Part shown: one piece after another, positions 20,202 to 29,299 of the stretch
Layout of the letters: the number at the start of each line of letters is the position of its first letter
Position numbering within the stretch: position 1 is the stretch's first letter
Assembly: GCF_001953745.1 (NCBI RefSeq)
Contig: NZ_LWLN01000002.1
Coordinates: 248,001-312,000 of the forward strand
Reading direction: 5' to 3'
DNA: 64,000 bases
Origin: Natrinema saccharevitans
Lineage (GTDB): Archaea > Halobacteriota > Halobacteria > Halobacteriales > Natrialbaceae
Made by a program: the position numbers and the translations under genes
The notes under the pieces: generated by a model
The model's input: only the letters and a program-made list of their open reading frames with translations
Told to the model about the DNA's origin: nothing
The model's database searches: none

Positions 20202-21092
20202 TCAGATCTGGCCGCCACCGGAGCCACCGAGACCCCCTCCAAGGCCGCGCGTGGAGGACGACCGGTCACCACCGAGTTCGCTGAAGTCCATATCGTCGAA
20301 GAATTCCGGCGCGGTACTCTCGGTCGCGTAGACGTAGAGCGCGGTCTTGGCGACGCCGCTGAGGGCTTTTCCGACCAGTAGCCCGAAGAGGAACGCGGAA
20401 CCGCCGATCAGTACCGTTGCCAGCAGTTGAACCGTACCCGTGCCCGCAGTCACGACGAACGTAAGGGCACCAAGTCCGAGGCCGGCGACCGCCAGCAGGA
20501 ACGAGAAGATGTCGATCGCTCCCACCGCACCGATGGATTCGCCCCACGTGTCTTTGAACGTGCGCGCACTCTCCGAGAACATCTCCGTGACCGAGGGGTC
20601 ACGGAAGACGATCACGGGGACGACGAAATAGGTCATCACACTCCACGCGACTGCGAAGAGTCCGGCGACGATCTGAGCGGCGAGGTTCTCTTCGGACTCG
20701 ATGGCCCGGATGATCACGCCGACGATTGCGGCGATAACTGACCAGATCAACAGCGGAACTTTCCGCTGCCAGGCTGTCGCCAGCGCCGCACGGATCGACG
20801 GCTCCTCGCCGTGGAAGGCAGTGTGCGTCGCGGCGACGAGAGCCGCCGTGAAGAACGATGCGATGAACGTTTCGACGAGGTACGCAACGAACAGGGCGGC
20901 GTACACGGTCGGCCCAGGATCTTCGAAAAGCGGTCCCGTGAGGTACAGACTCCCGAACAACGTTGCGATGAACGCGATGCCGGAGAGTCCACCCACGAGC
21001 GGGAACACGAACAGTTTCGGGTGGGCTCTGAGCACGCGGCCGCTCCGCCGCGCCATACCGAACCCAGTCTTGAGGCGGCTAAACACTCCCAT
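20202..21092 (-). CDS. DUF6159-type membrane protein
   Basis: A 296-residue integral membrane protein of unknown function, common in haloarchaea. The N-terminus MGVFSRLKTGFGMARRSGRVLRAHP is typical of the family (shown here in two parts: MGVFSRLKTGFGMARRS and GRVLRAHP). Six hydrophobic segments are visible at about 28-50, 62-85, 108-128, 135-160, 182-205 and 210-235. The tail is Gly/Ser-rich. It converges on the ParA pair and is transcribed alone. Confidence 0.75.
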   Translation of the reverse strand: MGVFSRLKTGFGMARRSGRVLRAHPKLFVFPLVGGLSGIAFIATLFGSLYLTGPLFEDPGPTVYAALFVAYLVETFIASFFTAALVAATHTAFHGEEPSIRAALATAWQRKVPLLIWSVIAAIVGVIIRAIESEENLAAQIVAGLFAVAWSVMTYFVVPVIVFRDPSVTEMFSESARTFKDTWGESIGAVGAIDIFSFLLAVAGLGLGALTFVVTAGTGTVQLLATVLIGGSAFLFGLLVGKALSGVAKTALYVYATESTAPEFFDDMDFSELGGDRSSSTRGLGGGLGGSGGGQI

Positions 21093-21347
21093 AGCACGTC
21101 GGCGTTGATTCTCAGCGCTGGTAAAAGATGTGCAATAAGTTCAGCTACGTATCACGATCTGGATCGGCGGAGATGCATACTATCATGGACGGCTCTCACG
21201 ATCGGAGTTGGCTTTCGTGCTGGTAGGTGCTATCGCGCGGATAGGGTATGCAATTGCGGGTGCAGCGACGCTTCTCTCGCACTGAATCGTGAATTTAGCT
21301 CGTTTCGTGTAGTGTTCGATGCGTAACTGTGGTCAAATCCTGACGCA

Positions 21348-22757
21348 TTAACTCCGACGGCTCCGATTGTCGGGAGTAAGAAGGGTGTCCATCTCAGCGA
21401 GGTCGAAAAGCGACCAGTTGTCGTCGAGTTCGTCGGCGAGTCCGTCGACGAACCCGCTCCTCGAGAAGAGCGCAAATTCCTCGGTTCGCGTGTCCGGTCC
21501 CCATCGAACGCGGGTCGCTTTGTCGCGCAACGAGTCGACGAGCGCGTGGCCGACCGGATCCGATGTCCATTTGCATTCCCCGAGCAACACCCGGTCAGCC
21601 TCCGGCGCGAGACCGACGATGTCGATTTCGTCTTCCCCGTACCACCACCGACCGACCTCCGAGTAGGGCTCGAGTGCGTCGCGACGGATCGCCTCCCACA
21701 CGGCTTCCAGACAGACGTCCTCGAACGTCGACGCGACGTGATCTGGGAGATTCGGTTCGATCGTTCCGTCGTAGACGACGCCGGGGGCCTCTTCGATACC
21801 GGATCGGTTCGGCTCGACGAATCGGAACCAGAACCGAAGGAATTCGTCCGCGACCCGATACCGCGAGCGCTTCGATTGCTTGGCGGAGGCGGTCACCGGG
21901 ACGTCACGATCAATGAGCCGCAGTCGACGTAACGTCTGCAGGTACTTCGATAGCGGTCCCGATCCGATACCCGTCGCACCGGCGATCTCGTTCGGCGTCG
22001 TATGGCCCGTTGCGACGGCTTCGAGAATGCTCATGTACCGGGCGGGGTTTCGCAACTCCGTCCGGAGCAGGAATTCGGGTTCGTTGTACAGGACGGCCGT
22101 CGGCGTCAAAATATGTGACCGGACGTTTTCGGCGAGTGACCGCGTATAATCGAACAACGTGAGGTACATCGGCGTCCCGCCCGTGATCGCATACGAGCGA
22201 ATCGCGTCGTCGATGTCGTATGCGATCGCATCTCGAGCCTGCCGGAAGGAAAACGGCTGGAGATCGATTTGCCCCGTACGGCGACCGTAGAGCGGACTCT
22301 CGTGACCGAGGACTTCCGACTCCATGGTGCTGACGCTCGAACCGCACAGAACGAGCATCGATTCCGTCGTCTGCAGGTGTTCGTCGACGAACGACTGAAC
22401 GTACGACGGGAGCGAGTCGTTCTCCGCGACGAGATAGGGGAACTCGTCGATAACGACGACGAGTCGTTCCGTCGCGAGTTTCTCGGCGAGATAGTCGAAG
22501 GCCTCGTCCCACCCCTCAATGCGCGGAACGCGGTCGTCGAAGTGACCGGCGATTTGCTCGACGAATTTCTCCCGCTGGCGGTGTTCGGCCTCCTGCGACG
22601 CGAGGAAATAGATGTGCGGCCGGTCGGAACAGAACTCCTTGAGGAGTTCGGTCTTCCCGACGCGACGGCGCCCGTAAACGACGTAGAACTCGTGGCCCGG
22701 CGACTCGAGCGCTGTTTCGAGGGCGTCGAGTTCGTCGACCCGGTCGTAGAAGGTCAT
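21348..22757 (-). CDS. Archaeal AAA ATPase with DUF234 domain
   Basis: This 469-residue protein has an N-terminal archaeal-type ATPase (Walker A YGRRRVGKTELL, Walker B VVVIDEFPYL). A winged helix follows (TPNEIAGATGIGSGPLSKYL), then a C-terminal DUF234 nuclease-like fold (EIDIVGLAPEADRVLLGECKW). The E-x-D...E-C-K pattern in the last part is that of PD-(D/E)XK enzymes. Such proteins are abundant in archaea and are often suspected of mobile-element or defence roles, but the function is not established. It is a single gene with its own promoter near 22775. Confidence 0.85.
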   Translation of the reverse strand: MTFYDRVDELDALETALESPGHEFYVVYGRRRVGKTELLKEFCSDRPHIYFLASQEAEHRQREKFVEQIAGHFDDRVPRIEGWDEAFDYLAEKLATERLVVVIDEFPYLVAENDSLPSYVQSFVDEHLQTTESMLVLCGSSVSTMESEVLGHESPLYGRRTGQIDLQPFSFRQARDAIAYDIDDAIRSYAITGGTPMYLTLFDYTRSLAENVRSHILTPTAVLYNEPEFLLRTELRNPARYMSILEAVATGHTTPNEIAGATGIGSGPLSKYLQTLRRLRLIDRDVPVTASAKQSKRSRYRVADEFLRFWFRFVEPNRSGIEEAPGVVYDGTIEPNLPDHVASTFEDVCLEAVWEAIRRDALEPYSEVGRWWYGEDEIDIVGLAPEADRVLLGECKWTSDPVGHALVDSLRDKATRVRWGPDTRTEEFALFSRSGFVDGLADELDDNWSLFDLAEMDTLLTPDNRSRRS

Positions 22758-22987
22758 ACTCTAGATAATGGTTATTGCGATAATGACTTATGTGTTTCGT
22801 CGATCGCAACCCCATTGGAGTACTGGCCGGACCAATCGTCTGGCGGCGCCGATCCGACGACTTCCGCTACGGGGATTAGGTTGTCAAAGCGCTCAGCCAG
22901 TCCAATGAAATCGAACGACGACCGGACCGAGAGATCTGTTCCAGTAGCTTGATCCCATATTCCCGCGTATTACCGCCTCTTGCACAG

Positions 22988-23064
22988 GAATAGGTAAAAT
23001 AGCTACAATATCATGAATAGGTTCAAAATGTAGTCTAGTTACAATAGGTAGCCAAGCTATTCCG
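22988..23064. repeat. CAATAGGTA boxes, second cluster
   Basis: GAATAGGTA, CTACAATAT, GAATAGGTT, ACAATAGGTAG and an inverted AGCTATTCC lie within 77 bases. They match the boxes upstream of parA. No gene starts directly beside them; the nearest is the ATPase gene 230 bases to the left. Confidence 0.55.
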
Positions 23065-23633
23065 ACTGGTCCCCGCTCCGGATGTACTCGAGCAACAAGC
23101 CCCGGGACTCCGAACGATAGGACGCTGAAACTCCTATACGTCTCGAACCGACTCACCGAGATGGCGCTGAACCGACTGCCAGGTACCTGAACGGGCCGAC
23201 GCAGGCTGCGACTCAGTATCGAACTACGTCGAACACATCGATAAGGAGAGTCCTATAAGAAACGGACACGAAACGCGGATCGCGGAACGAGCCGATCAGA
23301 TCGAGTGGCTTGAGATGACTCATGTTCGTGATCTCGAGGCGGTCGTCGGTTGTCTCTGGGTCGGGTTCGCTGACTGCCACGAGTGTATGAACGTTGGCTT
23401 GACCGATATAGCGGAAGGGGGATGGTTCCACCCGTTCCACCCTCTGCTTTCTGGCGGTTTTCGAGTTCCACCCTTGAGTCGACAGCAACGAATAGCTACC
23501 AAAGAGTCGTAAAGGTAGATTCTAGCAACTTGACTTCCTCTAACGTAGATGTTAGATCGCGTCTCAGTCCGAACTCTCCACGAAGTACGTGTCCACTCGC
23601 ACAGTTTAACCGTCCTCCTAACACTTCGAACAC

Positions 23634-23828
23634 ATCGATAGAGGGGTGTCTCTGTCCGCTCAATCAGATCTCCCCTTTCTCGAGCAGTACCCCTTTGAGC
23701 CAAACAGATCGATAGAGGGGTCTCCCGGTGTAACTCGAGTCCTCGTCGATTCGTTCCTGGTCGATCATTCGTTCGGCACCGAGATATCAGTGAACGACTC
23801 CCACTGACACTTCGATAGAGGTGTGTCC
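23634..23828 (+). repeat. Three CGATAGAGGGGTGTC boxes
   Basis: ATCGATAGAGGGGTGTCTC (23634), GATCGATAGAGGGGTCTCCC (23707) and TTCGATAGAGGTGTGTCC (23811) share a 15-base core in the same direction, with 73 and 104 bases between starts. The G-run resembles the G-string of origin boxes, but the core differs from the ORBs at 4.4-6.8 kb. They could be iterons of a second initiator that is not in this window. Confidence 0.55.
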
Positions 23829-23874
23829 GATGGTTTCCTTCCAGTGGCACCGAAAGACGGTTTGGTTCTAGCTG

Positions 23875-23917
23875 ATTAACCAACACTAGTCTTTTCACCC
23901 TTTCTGTCGGTTAAGAC
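23875..23917. promoter_or_regulatory. Paired TTAACCAACA / GGTTAAGAC element
   Basis: ATTAACCAACAC (23875-23886) and GTCGGTTAAGAC (23906-23917) form an interrupted inverted repeat like that at 6981-7025. It lies about 70 bases upstream of the FAD-oxidoreductase gene and just after the CGATAGAGG boxes. Confidence 0.5.
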
Positions 23918-23987
23918 ACTACGTTCGGTAGCTGCCGGTTCGTTCACTCCCGTAGCGTTGAAGATAGGATAGTAGCTACTCAAGCGT

Positions 23988-25358
23988 ATGATCTCTTCTG
24001 GCCACCCACGGTACGACGCCGATCGGGTCTCTCGAGTCGGTGGGCATGCGGTGGTTGTTGGGGCGAGTATGGCGGGTCTGTTAGCCGGTCGTGTACTCGC
24101 GGACGCCTTTCGGACGGTGACGATTATCGATCGCGACCCGTTACCAGACGAGGCCGTCGCGAGACCGAGCGTGCCCCAGGCCGACCACGTACACGTGATG
24201 CTCGAGCCGGGACGCGTGATTCTGGAAGACCTGTTCCCCGGATACGGCGAGGAACTCCTCTCGTCGGGCGGGCTGGGTATCGACAACGCGACCGATCTCG
24301 AATACTATCAGCGGGGTGAGTTCCTCGCCGAGGGACCGAACCGTCTCCCGATGTATTGTGCGAGCCGCCCGCTGTTCGAACGGATCGTTCGCCGACGCCT
24401 CGCCGAACGCGACGACGTCACGCTGCGGGCCGAGTGCCAGTTCACTGCATACGATTTCGACGGCTCCGCCTCTCGGATCGAGGGCGTTCGAATCGCCAAC
24501 AGCGACGGCTGCAATGAAACGCTCGCGGCCGACGTGGTCGTCGATGCGACGGGCCGGACGTCTCGAACACCCGCGTGGCTCGAGCGACATCACTACGCTC
24601 CACCGGTCGAAGAGGAAGTCACGGTCGATCTCGCCTACAGTACGCTCGTCCTCGAGCGTCCGTCCGCGGACCGACACGGGGTGATGATCGTTCCCTCACC
24701 GCCGGACACTCGCGGCGGAACGGCGATCCCCGTCGAGGACGATCGCTGGATCGTGACGCTGTTCGGTCTCCACGGGGACCACCCACCGACGGACGCCGCC
24801 GGCATCGAGCGGTTCGCCCGCCGCTTGCCGACGCCGGAGATCCATCGCCTGCTCGAGACGCACGAGTGGGTGTCCGACGACGTTCGCCAGTACCCCTTCC
24901 CGTCCAGTCGCAGACGGCGATACGAGGATCTCCATCGGTTTCCCGACGGACTGCTCGTTATCGGCGACGCGATCGCGAGTTTCAATCCGATCTACGGACA
25001 GGGGATGTCCGTCGCTGCCCTCGAGGCGATCCAACTTCATCACGCGCTCGCAGATGGCGGACTGGCGGACCTCGCTTCGCGGTTTTTCGATCGCGTCGGG
25101 GACGTCGTCGATACCGTCTGGCGAATGGCTGTCGGTGCCGATTTCGAGTTCGCCGACACGACGGGTCCGAAACCGTTGGGAACGGACCTATTGAATCGCT
25201 ATCTCGCACGCGTTATCGAAACTGCACAGACGGACGCTCACGTGTCGGACCGCTTTGCCAGGGTCCTACGCCTGGAGGAACCGCCGCCGACGCTCTTCGC
25301 CCCGTCCGTTCTCTGGCGGGTACTCGCCCCGACGGAGGTGGGTCGTCGTGTTCGATGA
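23988..25358 (+). CDS. FAD-dependent monooxygenase-like oxidoreductase
   Basis: This 456-residue flavoprotein has a Rossmann motif near the N-terminus (HAVVVGASMAGLLAGRVL) and a second FAD contact (DGLLVIGDAIASFNPIYGQG) around residue 325, as in PHBH/squalene-epoxidase-type monooxygenases. The substrate is unknown. The ATG at 23988 precedes the nucleotide-binding strand by about 18 residues, a little long; GTG starts nearer the motif are possible. It overlaps the next gene, an epoxide-hydrolase-like enzyme, by 11 bases, so the two are translationally coupled. An epoxidation-hydrolysis pair is a reasonable guess. Confidence 0.8.
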   Translation: MISSGHPRYDADRVSRVGGHAVVVGASMAGLLAGRVLADAFRTVTIIDRDPLPDEAVARPSVPQADHVHVMLEPGRVILEDLFPGYGEELLSSGGLGIDNATDLEYYQRGEFLAEGPNRLPMYCASRPLFERIVRRRLAERDDVTLRAECQFTAYDFDGSASRIEGVRIANSDGCNETLAADVVVDATGRTSRTPAWLERHHYAPPVEEEVTVDLAYSTLVLERPSADRHGVMIVPSPPDTRGGTAIPVEDDRWIVTLFGLHGDHPPTDAAGIERFARRLPTPEIHRLLETHEWVSDDVRQYPFPSSRRRRYEDLHRFPDGLLVIGDAIASFNPIYGQGMSVAALEAIQLHHALADGGLADLASRFFDRVGDVVDTVWRMAVGADFEFADTTGPKPLGTDLLNRYLARVIETAQTDAHVSDRFARVLRLEEPPPTLFAPSVLWRVLAPTEVGRRVR

Positions 25359-26223
25359 CCTCCCGGACTCGACCAGTCACGAGATGGTCGAGACCAACGG
25401 GATCCGACTGCATACGGTCACGGCGGGACCGGACGACGGCGAGCCGGTCGTGCTACTCCACGGGTTTCCCGAGTTCTGGTACGGCTGGCGGTCACAGATC
25501 CCGGCGCTTGCCGCGGCCGGCTATCGGGTCATCGTCCCGGATCAGCGGGGATACAATCGGAGCGAGAAACCAGCCGGTATCGATTCCTATACCGTCGATA
25601 CGCTGGCCGCCGACGTGATCGGCCTCCTCGATGCGTTCGGGTACGAACGGGCACAGTTCGTCGGACACGACTGGGGTGCCGGCGTTACGTGGCAGGCGTT
25701 GCTTGCCCATCCCGAACGGATCCGGCGTGCCGTCACGATGAACGTTCCCCACCCGGTAGCGCTCGAGGCGTTTCTTCGGCGGAAGCCGAGCCAACTGCTG
25801 AAGAGCTGGTACATGTTCTTCTTCCAGCTGCCGGCGGTCCCCGAACGGACGTGGCGCGCGGCCGACTGGCGTCTCCTTCGGTGGTTCGTGGATACGTCGA
25901 ATCGGGACGAGACGTGCACCGAGGCTACCCTCGACCGATACCGGGACGCGTGGTCCCGCCCCGGCGCGTTCACCGGGATGCTCAACTGGTACCGGGCGCT
26001 CTTTCGCGGCGACGTGGCGGATCCGCCCACGATGACGGTCGAGCCGCCGACGATGCTGCTCTGGGGTGCCGAGGATCCGTATCTCCATCGCGGGATGGCG
26101 AGACCGAGCATCGAACGGTGTACCTCCGGTCGACTCGAGTTCGTCGACGACGCGACCCACTGGCTCCACCACGAGGTTCCGGACCGCGTGAACGATCTCC
26201 TCCTCGAGTTTCTGGAACGCTGA
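25348..26223 (+). CDS. Epoxide-hydrolase-like alpha/beta hydrolase
   Basis: This protein of about 291 residues has HGFPEFWYGWR (oxyanion hole) and the nucleophile elbow GHDWGAG with Asp, the signature of epoxide hydrolases and haloalkane dehalogenases. It also has the acid region LLWGAEDPYL and the catalytic His in DDATHWLHHE. The GTG at 25348 overlaps the end of the flavoprotein gene; the ATG at 25384 is an alternative that starts at MVETNGIRL. An Asp nucleophile excludes ordinary esterase chemistry. It probably hydrates an epoxide made by the upstream oxygenase; the substrate is unknown. Confidence 0.85.
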   Translation: MFDDLPDSTSHEMVETNGIRLHTVTAGPDDGEPVVLLHGFPEFWYGWRSQIPALAAAGYRVIVPDQRGYNRSEKPAGIDSYTVDTLAADVIGLLDAFGYERAQFVGHDWGAGVTWQALLAHPERIRRAVTMNVPHPVALEAFLRRKPSQLLKSWYMFFFQLPAVPERTWRAADWRLLRWFVDTSNRDETCTEATLDRYRDAWSRPGAFTGMLNWYRALFRGDVADPPTMTVEPPTMLLWGAEDPYLHRGMARPSIERCTSGRLEFVDDATHWLHHEVPDRVNDLLLEFLER

Positions 26224-26225
26224 CG

Positions 26226-26321
26226 CTCTACCTATTGGAGCTATTGAAGCTATTTGGAACACTCTACCTATTGGGGCTATTGAAGCTATTTGAAACACTC
26301 TGCCTATTGGACTATTCTGTA
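26226..26321. repeat. 36-bp tandem repeat with CCTATTG boxes
   Basis: Two full units and a partial third with an exact 36-base period start at 26226, 26262 and 26298. Each unit contains CTACCTATTGG then GCTATTGAAGCTATTTG. The third is partial (CTCTGCCTATTGGACTATTC). CCTATTG is the complement of the CAATAGG box near parA. The array begins two bases after the hydrolase stop codon. Confidence 0.75.
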
Positions 26322-26648
26322 ATCCATTCCGGTCGTTCGGAATCAGCGACGACTAACAAACCGGCTCGAAGCTCACCGCTGCTCCCACACCCGTCAGCGC
26401 CAACTACGGCAACCCCAGTACGATCGCTGTAACTTGGTCGGTCGAGTTCGCCGAGGACTTTCATCGGGCCCCTTCGTCGTCGCCTTTTTTTGCCTTCGGC
26501 TTTCGTCCCGACGGTTGCCAAGCCCGGAGTAGCAAGCGGACCAGTATCGGGACCTCCCTCTTCCCGCGGAGACGCTCGAAAAAGACTTCCCTCGAGTCCG
26601 AACGCCCCGCCTCAGTCCCCCAGCGGCAGGGAACCGAATCCGACTCTT
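26322..26648. other. Intergenic stretch
   Basis: No firm gene. A 50-codon minus-strand frame starting with ATG at 26463 (MKVLGELDRPSYSDRTG) and ending at 26312 is possible but matches nothing I know. A T7 run at 26485-26491 could end transcription on the plus strand. Confidence 0.3.
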
Positions 26649-27452
26649 TCAGGGCAGGCCGTCGCGCAGCGCCTCGACGTCGTCGGGGTCGTGGCCGCAG
26701 TACACGTCGGCGTCGGTCCGGCGCTCGATTTCTTGCACGCGGTGGAGACTCTCTTCCCAGTGGCGCTTGCTCCAGAGCAGTTCCCCGCCCATCGGGTGTT
26801 CCTCGACGTAGTTGGCCCGCGTGTACGCCTGATCGCTGGTGAACACGACGGTCCCGTATCCGTCGATGTCGATACGCGTGCCCATCACACCCGGCGTATG
26901 TCCCGGTAGGTGGAGAAACTCGATGTCCTCGAAGTGGGTCTCGATGTCGCCGTGGACGATCCGCCAGTTGAGGTCGTGATCGAAGTCGTCGGGCACGTAC
27001 GCGCTCGAGCCCTGCTCGGTCTTGGCGGAGTAGTAGGCGTATTTGATCTCTTGTTCGTGGACGAACACCGGGACGTCGGTGCCGGCAAAGCGATGGAGGC
27101 TCCCCGCGTGATCGAGGTGGAGATGTGTCTGGAACACGGCGTCGATATCGTCGACGCTGTACCCGACGTCCTCGAGCGCGTCGGGGAGCGGATGCTCGTC
27201 GGCGTCGTGGTGTTCGAAGGCGGCGTACAGTTCCGCTGGCCAGTAGCCGTCCCCGCACTCGGGGTGGGATCCGGTGTCCCAGAGGATGGTCGCCTCGGGG
27301 TGGTCGATAACCAGGTTATACACCGGCCCCTCGATCATCTCTACGTCCGGATTCGGGTCGACGGCCGATCCCATCGTCTCGTTTTCGATGAGGAAGTTCC
27401 GGTCGGTTCGGATCGATCCCCTATCGACGAGACTGATGGTAGCATCTACCAT
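26649..27452 (-). CDS. AHL-lactonase-like metallo-beta-lactamase
   Basis: This 267-residue protein has the zinc motif HLHLDHAG, the later ligands LPGHTPG and FTSDQAY, and a final His in CGHDPDD. This pattern and length fit the N-acyl-homoserine-lactonase branch of the MBL superfamily. Such enzymes open lactones; in archaea the natural substrate is unknown, and a quorum-quenching role is only a possibility. It is transcribed divergently from the acyl-CoA synthetase, with 146 bases between the starts. Confidence 0.8.
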   Translation of the reverse strand: MVDATISLVDRGSIRTDRNFLIENETMGSAVDPNPDVEMIEGPVYNLVIDHPEATILWDTGSHPECGDGYWPAELYAAFEHHDADEHPLPDALEDVGYSVDDIDAVFQTHLHLDHAGSLHRFAGTDVPVFVHEQEIKYAYYSAKTEQGSSAYVPDDFDHDLNWRIVHGDIETHFEDIEFLHLPGHTPGVMGTRIDIDGYGTVVFTSDQAYTRANYVEEHPMGGELLWSKRHWEESLHRVQEIERRTDADVYCGHDPDDVEALRDGLP

Positions 27453-27598
27453 GATGTATCCTAACTCCTGTTTCGCTGTTAAACCTTTCTCCGATTTTTC
27501 ACCTTACCTTTTTGTTACCGTCCATCTATGTGTCACTCGTTACCTTGCCGAGCGAGTAGATCACCGGAGGAAACGATGCCACGATATCACAGACACCC

Positions 27599-29281
27599 AT
27601 GACACGAGGACGACGCCTGGACGCGTACCACTTCTACGAGGACGACTGGGACAGCTACGAGCAGTTACGGGAGGCGTTCGAGTGGGACGTTCCCGATCGG
27701 TTCAACATGGCGACGTACCTGTGCGACCGGTGGGCCGACGACAAGAGCCGCGTCGCGCTGTTCGCCGAAGATGCGTCGGGCACCGAGGAGACGTACACGT
27801 TCTGGCAGCTGCGAAACGTGACGAATCGGCTGGCGAACTACCTGCGGGCACAGGGCGTCGAGGAGGGCGATCGGGTTGGCGTGAACGCGCCACAACGTCC
27901 AGAGACGGTGTTCGCCCATCTCGCCGCCTGGAAACTCGGGGCGATGTCGGTCCCCCTCTCGACGCTCTTTGGCCCCGACGCCATCGAGTACCGACTCCAC
28001 GATTGCGACGCCGTCGCGGCCGTCGTCGACGAGTCCAATATCGAGAACGTCCGGGAGGCCCGCGAGTCGCTGCCGAACCTCGAGACCACGCTGACCGTCG
28101 GCGACGTAACGCCGGACGGAGCGGCCGGTGAGGCGGCTTTCTGGGACGCCATCGAGGACCACTCACGGGAGTTCGACACCGTCGAGACGGATGCCGAGGA
28201 CGACGCTATCCTCATCTATACGTCCGGAACGACCGGTGATCCGAAAGGCGTGCGCCACGCCCAGCGGCTGATACTCGGCCACCTGCCGCTTTTCGTCACC
28301 ACGTTCGGGAACATGGACCTCCAGGAGGGCGACGTGTTCTGGACGCCCGCCGAGTGGGCCTGGATCGCCTCCCTGTTCGACGTGGTGATGCCCGCGCTCT
28401 ACTACGGGAAACCGGTCGTCGCCTACAACGGCGGGCAGTTCGACCCCGCGGCGGCGTTCCGGCTCATCGAACGGTACGGCGTCTCGAACTTCTTCGCCCC
28501 GCCGACCGCTCTGCGCATGATGATGCAAGTCGATGACACCGATCGGTTCGACGTGGGAACGCTCAGAACCATCGCCAGCGGTGGCGAGTCGCTGGGCCAG
28601 TCCATCGTCGACTGGGCACAGGAAACCTTCGGGGACACCGCCGTCCACGAGGGCTACGGGCAGACCGAGGCGAACATGCTCGTCGGCGACTGCACCGCTC
28701 TGACGGAGTTCCGCGAGGGCTATATCGGCCGCGCCGGCCCCGGTCACGAGGTGGCCATCGTCGATCCCGAGACGGCCGAACCGACCGTCGAGACGGGCGA
28801 GACCGGCGAAATCGCCGTTCGATACGAGGACAACCCCGTCTGTTTCGTGGAGTACTGGAACAAACCGGGGAAGACGTCGGGCAAAGTGCGAAACGGCTGG
28901 CTGCTCACCGAGGACCTCGGGCGGATGGACGAGGACGGCTACGTGGCGTTCGTGGGACGGAAAGACGACGTGATCATCTCCGCGGGCTACCGCATCGGCC
29001 CGGAGGAAGTCGAGGACAGCGTCGCCGGCCACGAGTCCGTCGCCGACGCCGCGGTGATCGGCGTTCCCGACGCCGAGCGCGGAGAGGTGCCGAAGGCGTT
29101 CGTGGTGCTGACCGCCGACGCCGAACCGAGCGACGACCTCCGCGAGTCGATCCGCCAGCACGTCCGCGACCGCCTCGCGAAGTACGAGTACCCGCGCGAA
29201 ATCGAAGTCGTCGACGAACTTCCCAAAACCGCCACCGGCAAAGTCCGGCGAGCCTCGTTGCGAAATCGCGAGGAACGCTGA
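27599..29281 (+). CDS. AMP-forming acyl-CoA synthetase
   Basis: This 560-residue ANL-superfamily ligase activates a carboxylic acid to its CoA thioester through an acyl-adenylate. It shows the P-loop ILIYTSGTTGDPKGV, the adenine motif HEGYGQTEANML, the hinge LLTEDLGRMDEDGY with GRKDDVI, and the catalytic Lys in PKTATGKVRR. Overall similarity is to medium-chain or acetoacetyl/butyryl-type synthetases (EGYIGRAGPGHEVAI). The ATG at 27599 starts with MTRGRRLDAYHFYEDDW, the usual N-terminus of the haloarchaeal version. Substrate is not predictable. Confidence 0.9.
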   Translation: MTRGRRLDAYHFYEDDWDSYEQLREAFEWDVPDRFNMATYLCDRWADDKSRVALFAEDASGTEETYTFWQLRNVTNRLANYLRAQGVEEGDRVGVNAPQRPETVFAHLAAWKLGAMSVPLSTLFGPDAIEYRLHDCDAVAAVVDESNIENVREARESLPNLETTLTVGDVTPDGAAGEAAFWDAIEDHSREFDTVETDAEDDAILIYTSGTTGDPKGVRHAQRLILGHLPLFVTTFGNMDLQEGDVFWTPAEWAWIASLFDVVMPALYYGKPVVAYNGGQFDPAAAFRLIERYGVSNFFAPPTALRMMMQVDDTDRFDVGTLRTIASGGESLGQSIVDWAQETFGDTAVHEGYGQTEANMLVGDCTALTEFREGYIGRAGPGHEVAIVDPETAEPTVETGETGEIAVRYEDNPVCFVEYWNKPGKTSGKVRNGWLLTEDLGRMDEDGYVAFVGRKDDVIISAGYRIGPEEVEDSVAGHESVADAAVIGVPDAERGEVPKAFVVLTADAEPSDDLRESIRQHVRDRLAKYEYPREIEVVDELPKTATGKVRRASLRNREER

Positions 29282-29299
29282 CCGACGCGGGCGAGGACG

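Larger units (their letters stand above)
22758..23987. other. 1.2-kb gene-free, repeat-bearing region
   Basis: No supported gene, although a 192-codon minus-strand frame is open (23320-23898); its composition is unnatural. The region holds CAATAGGTA boxes (22988-23064), GGTGGAAC motifs on the minus strand (23423-23474), three CGATAGAGG boxes (23634-23828) and a TTAACCAACA element (23875-23917). It looks like a cis-acting, origin-like or centromere-like region. Confidence 0.55.

Noticed and set aside
23320-23898. 192-codon open frame on the minus strand
   Set aside because: Arg/Ser/Thr-rich composition, no motif, and it covers box clusters; looks like chance openness of GC-rich DNA.
26226-26321. 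Possible CRISPR array from the 36-bp periodicity
   Set aside because: There are no unique spacers; the units are directly contiguous, only two and a half copies occur, and no cas genes are present.
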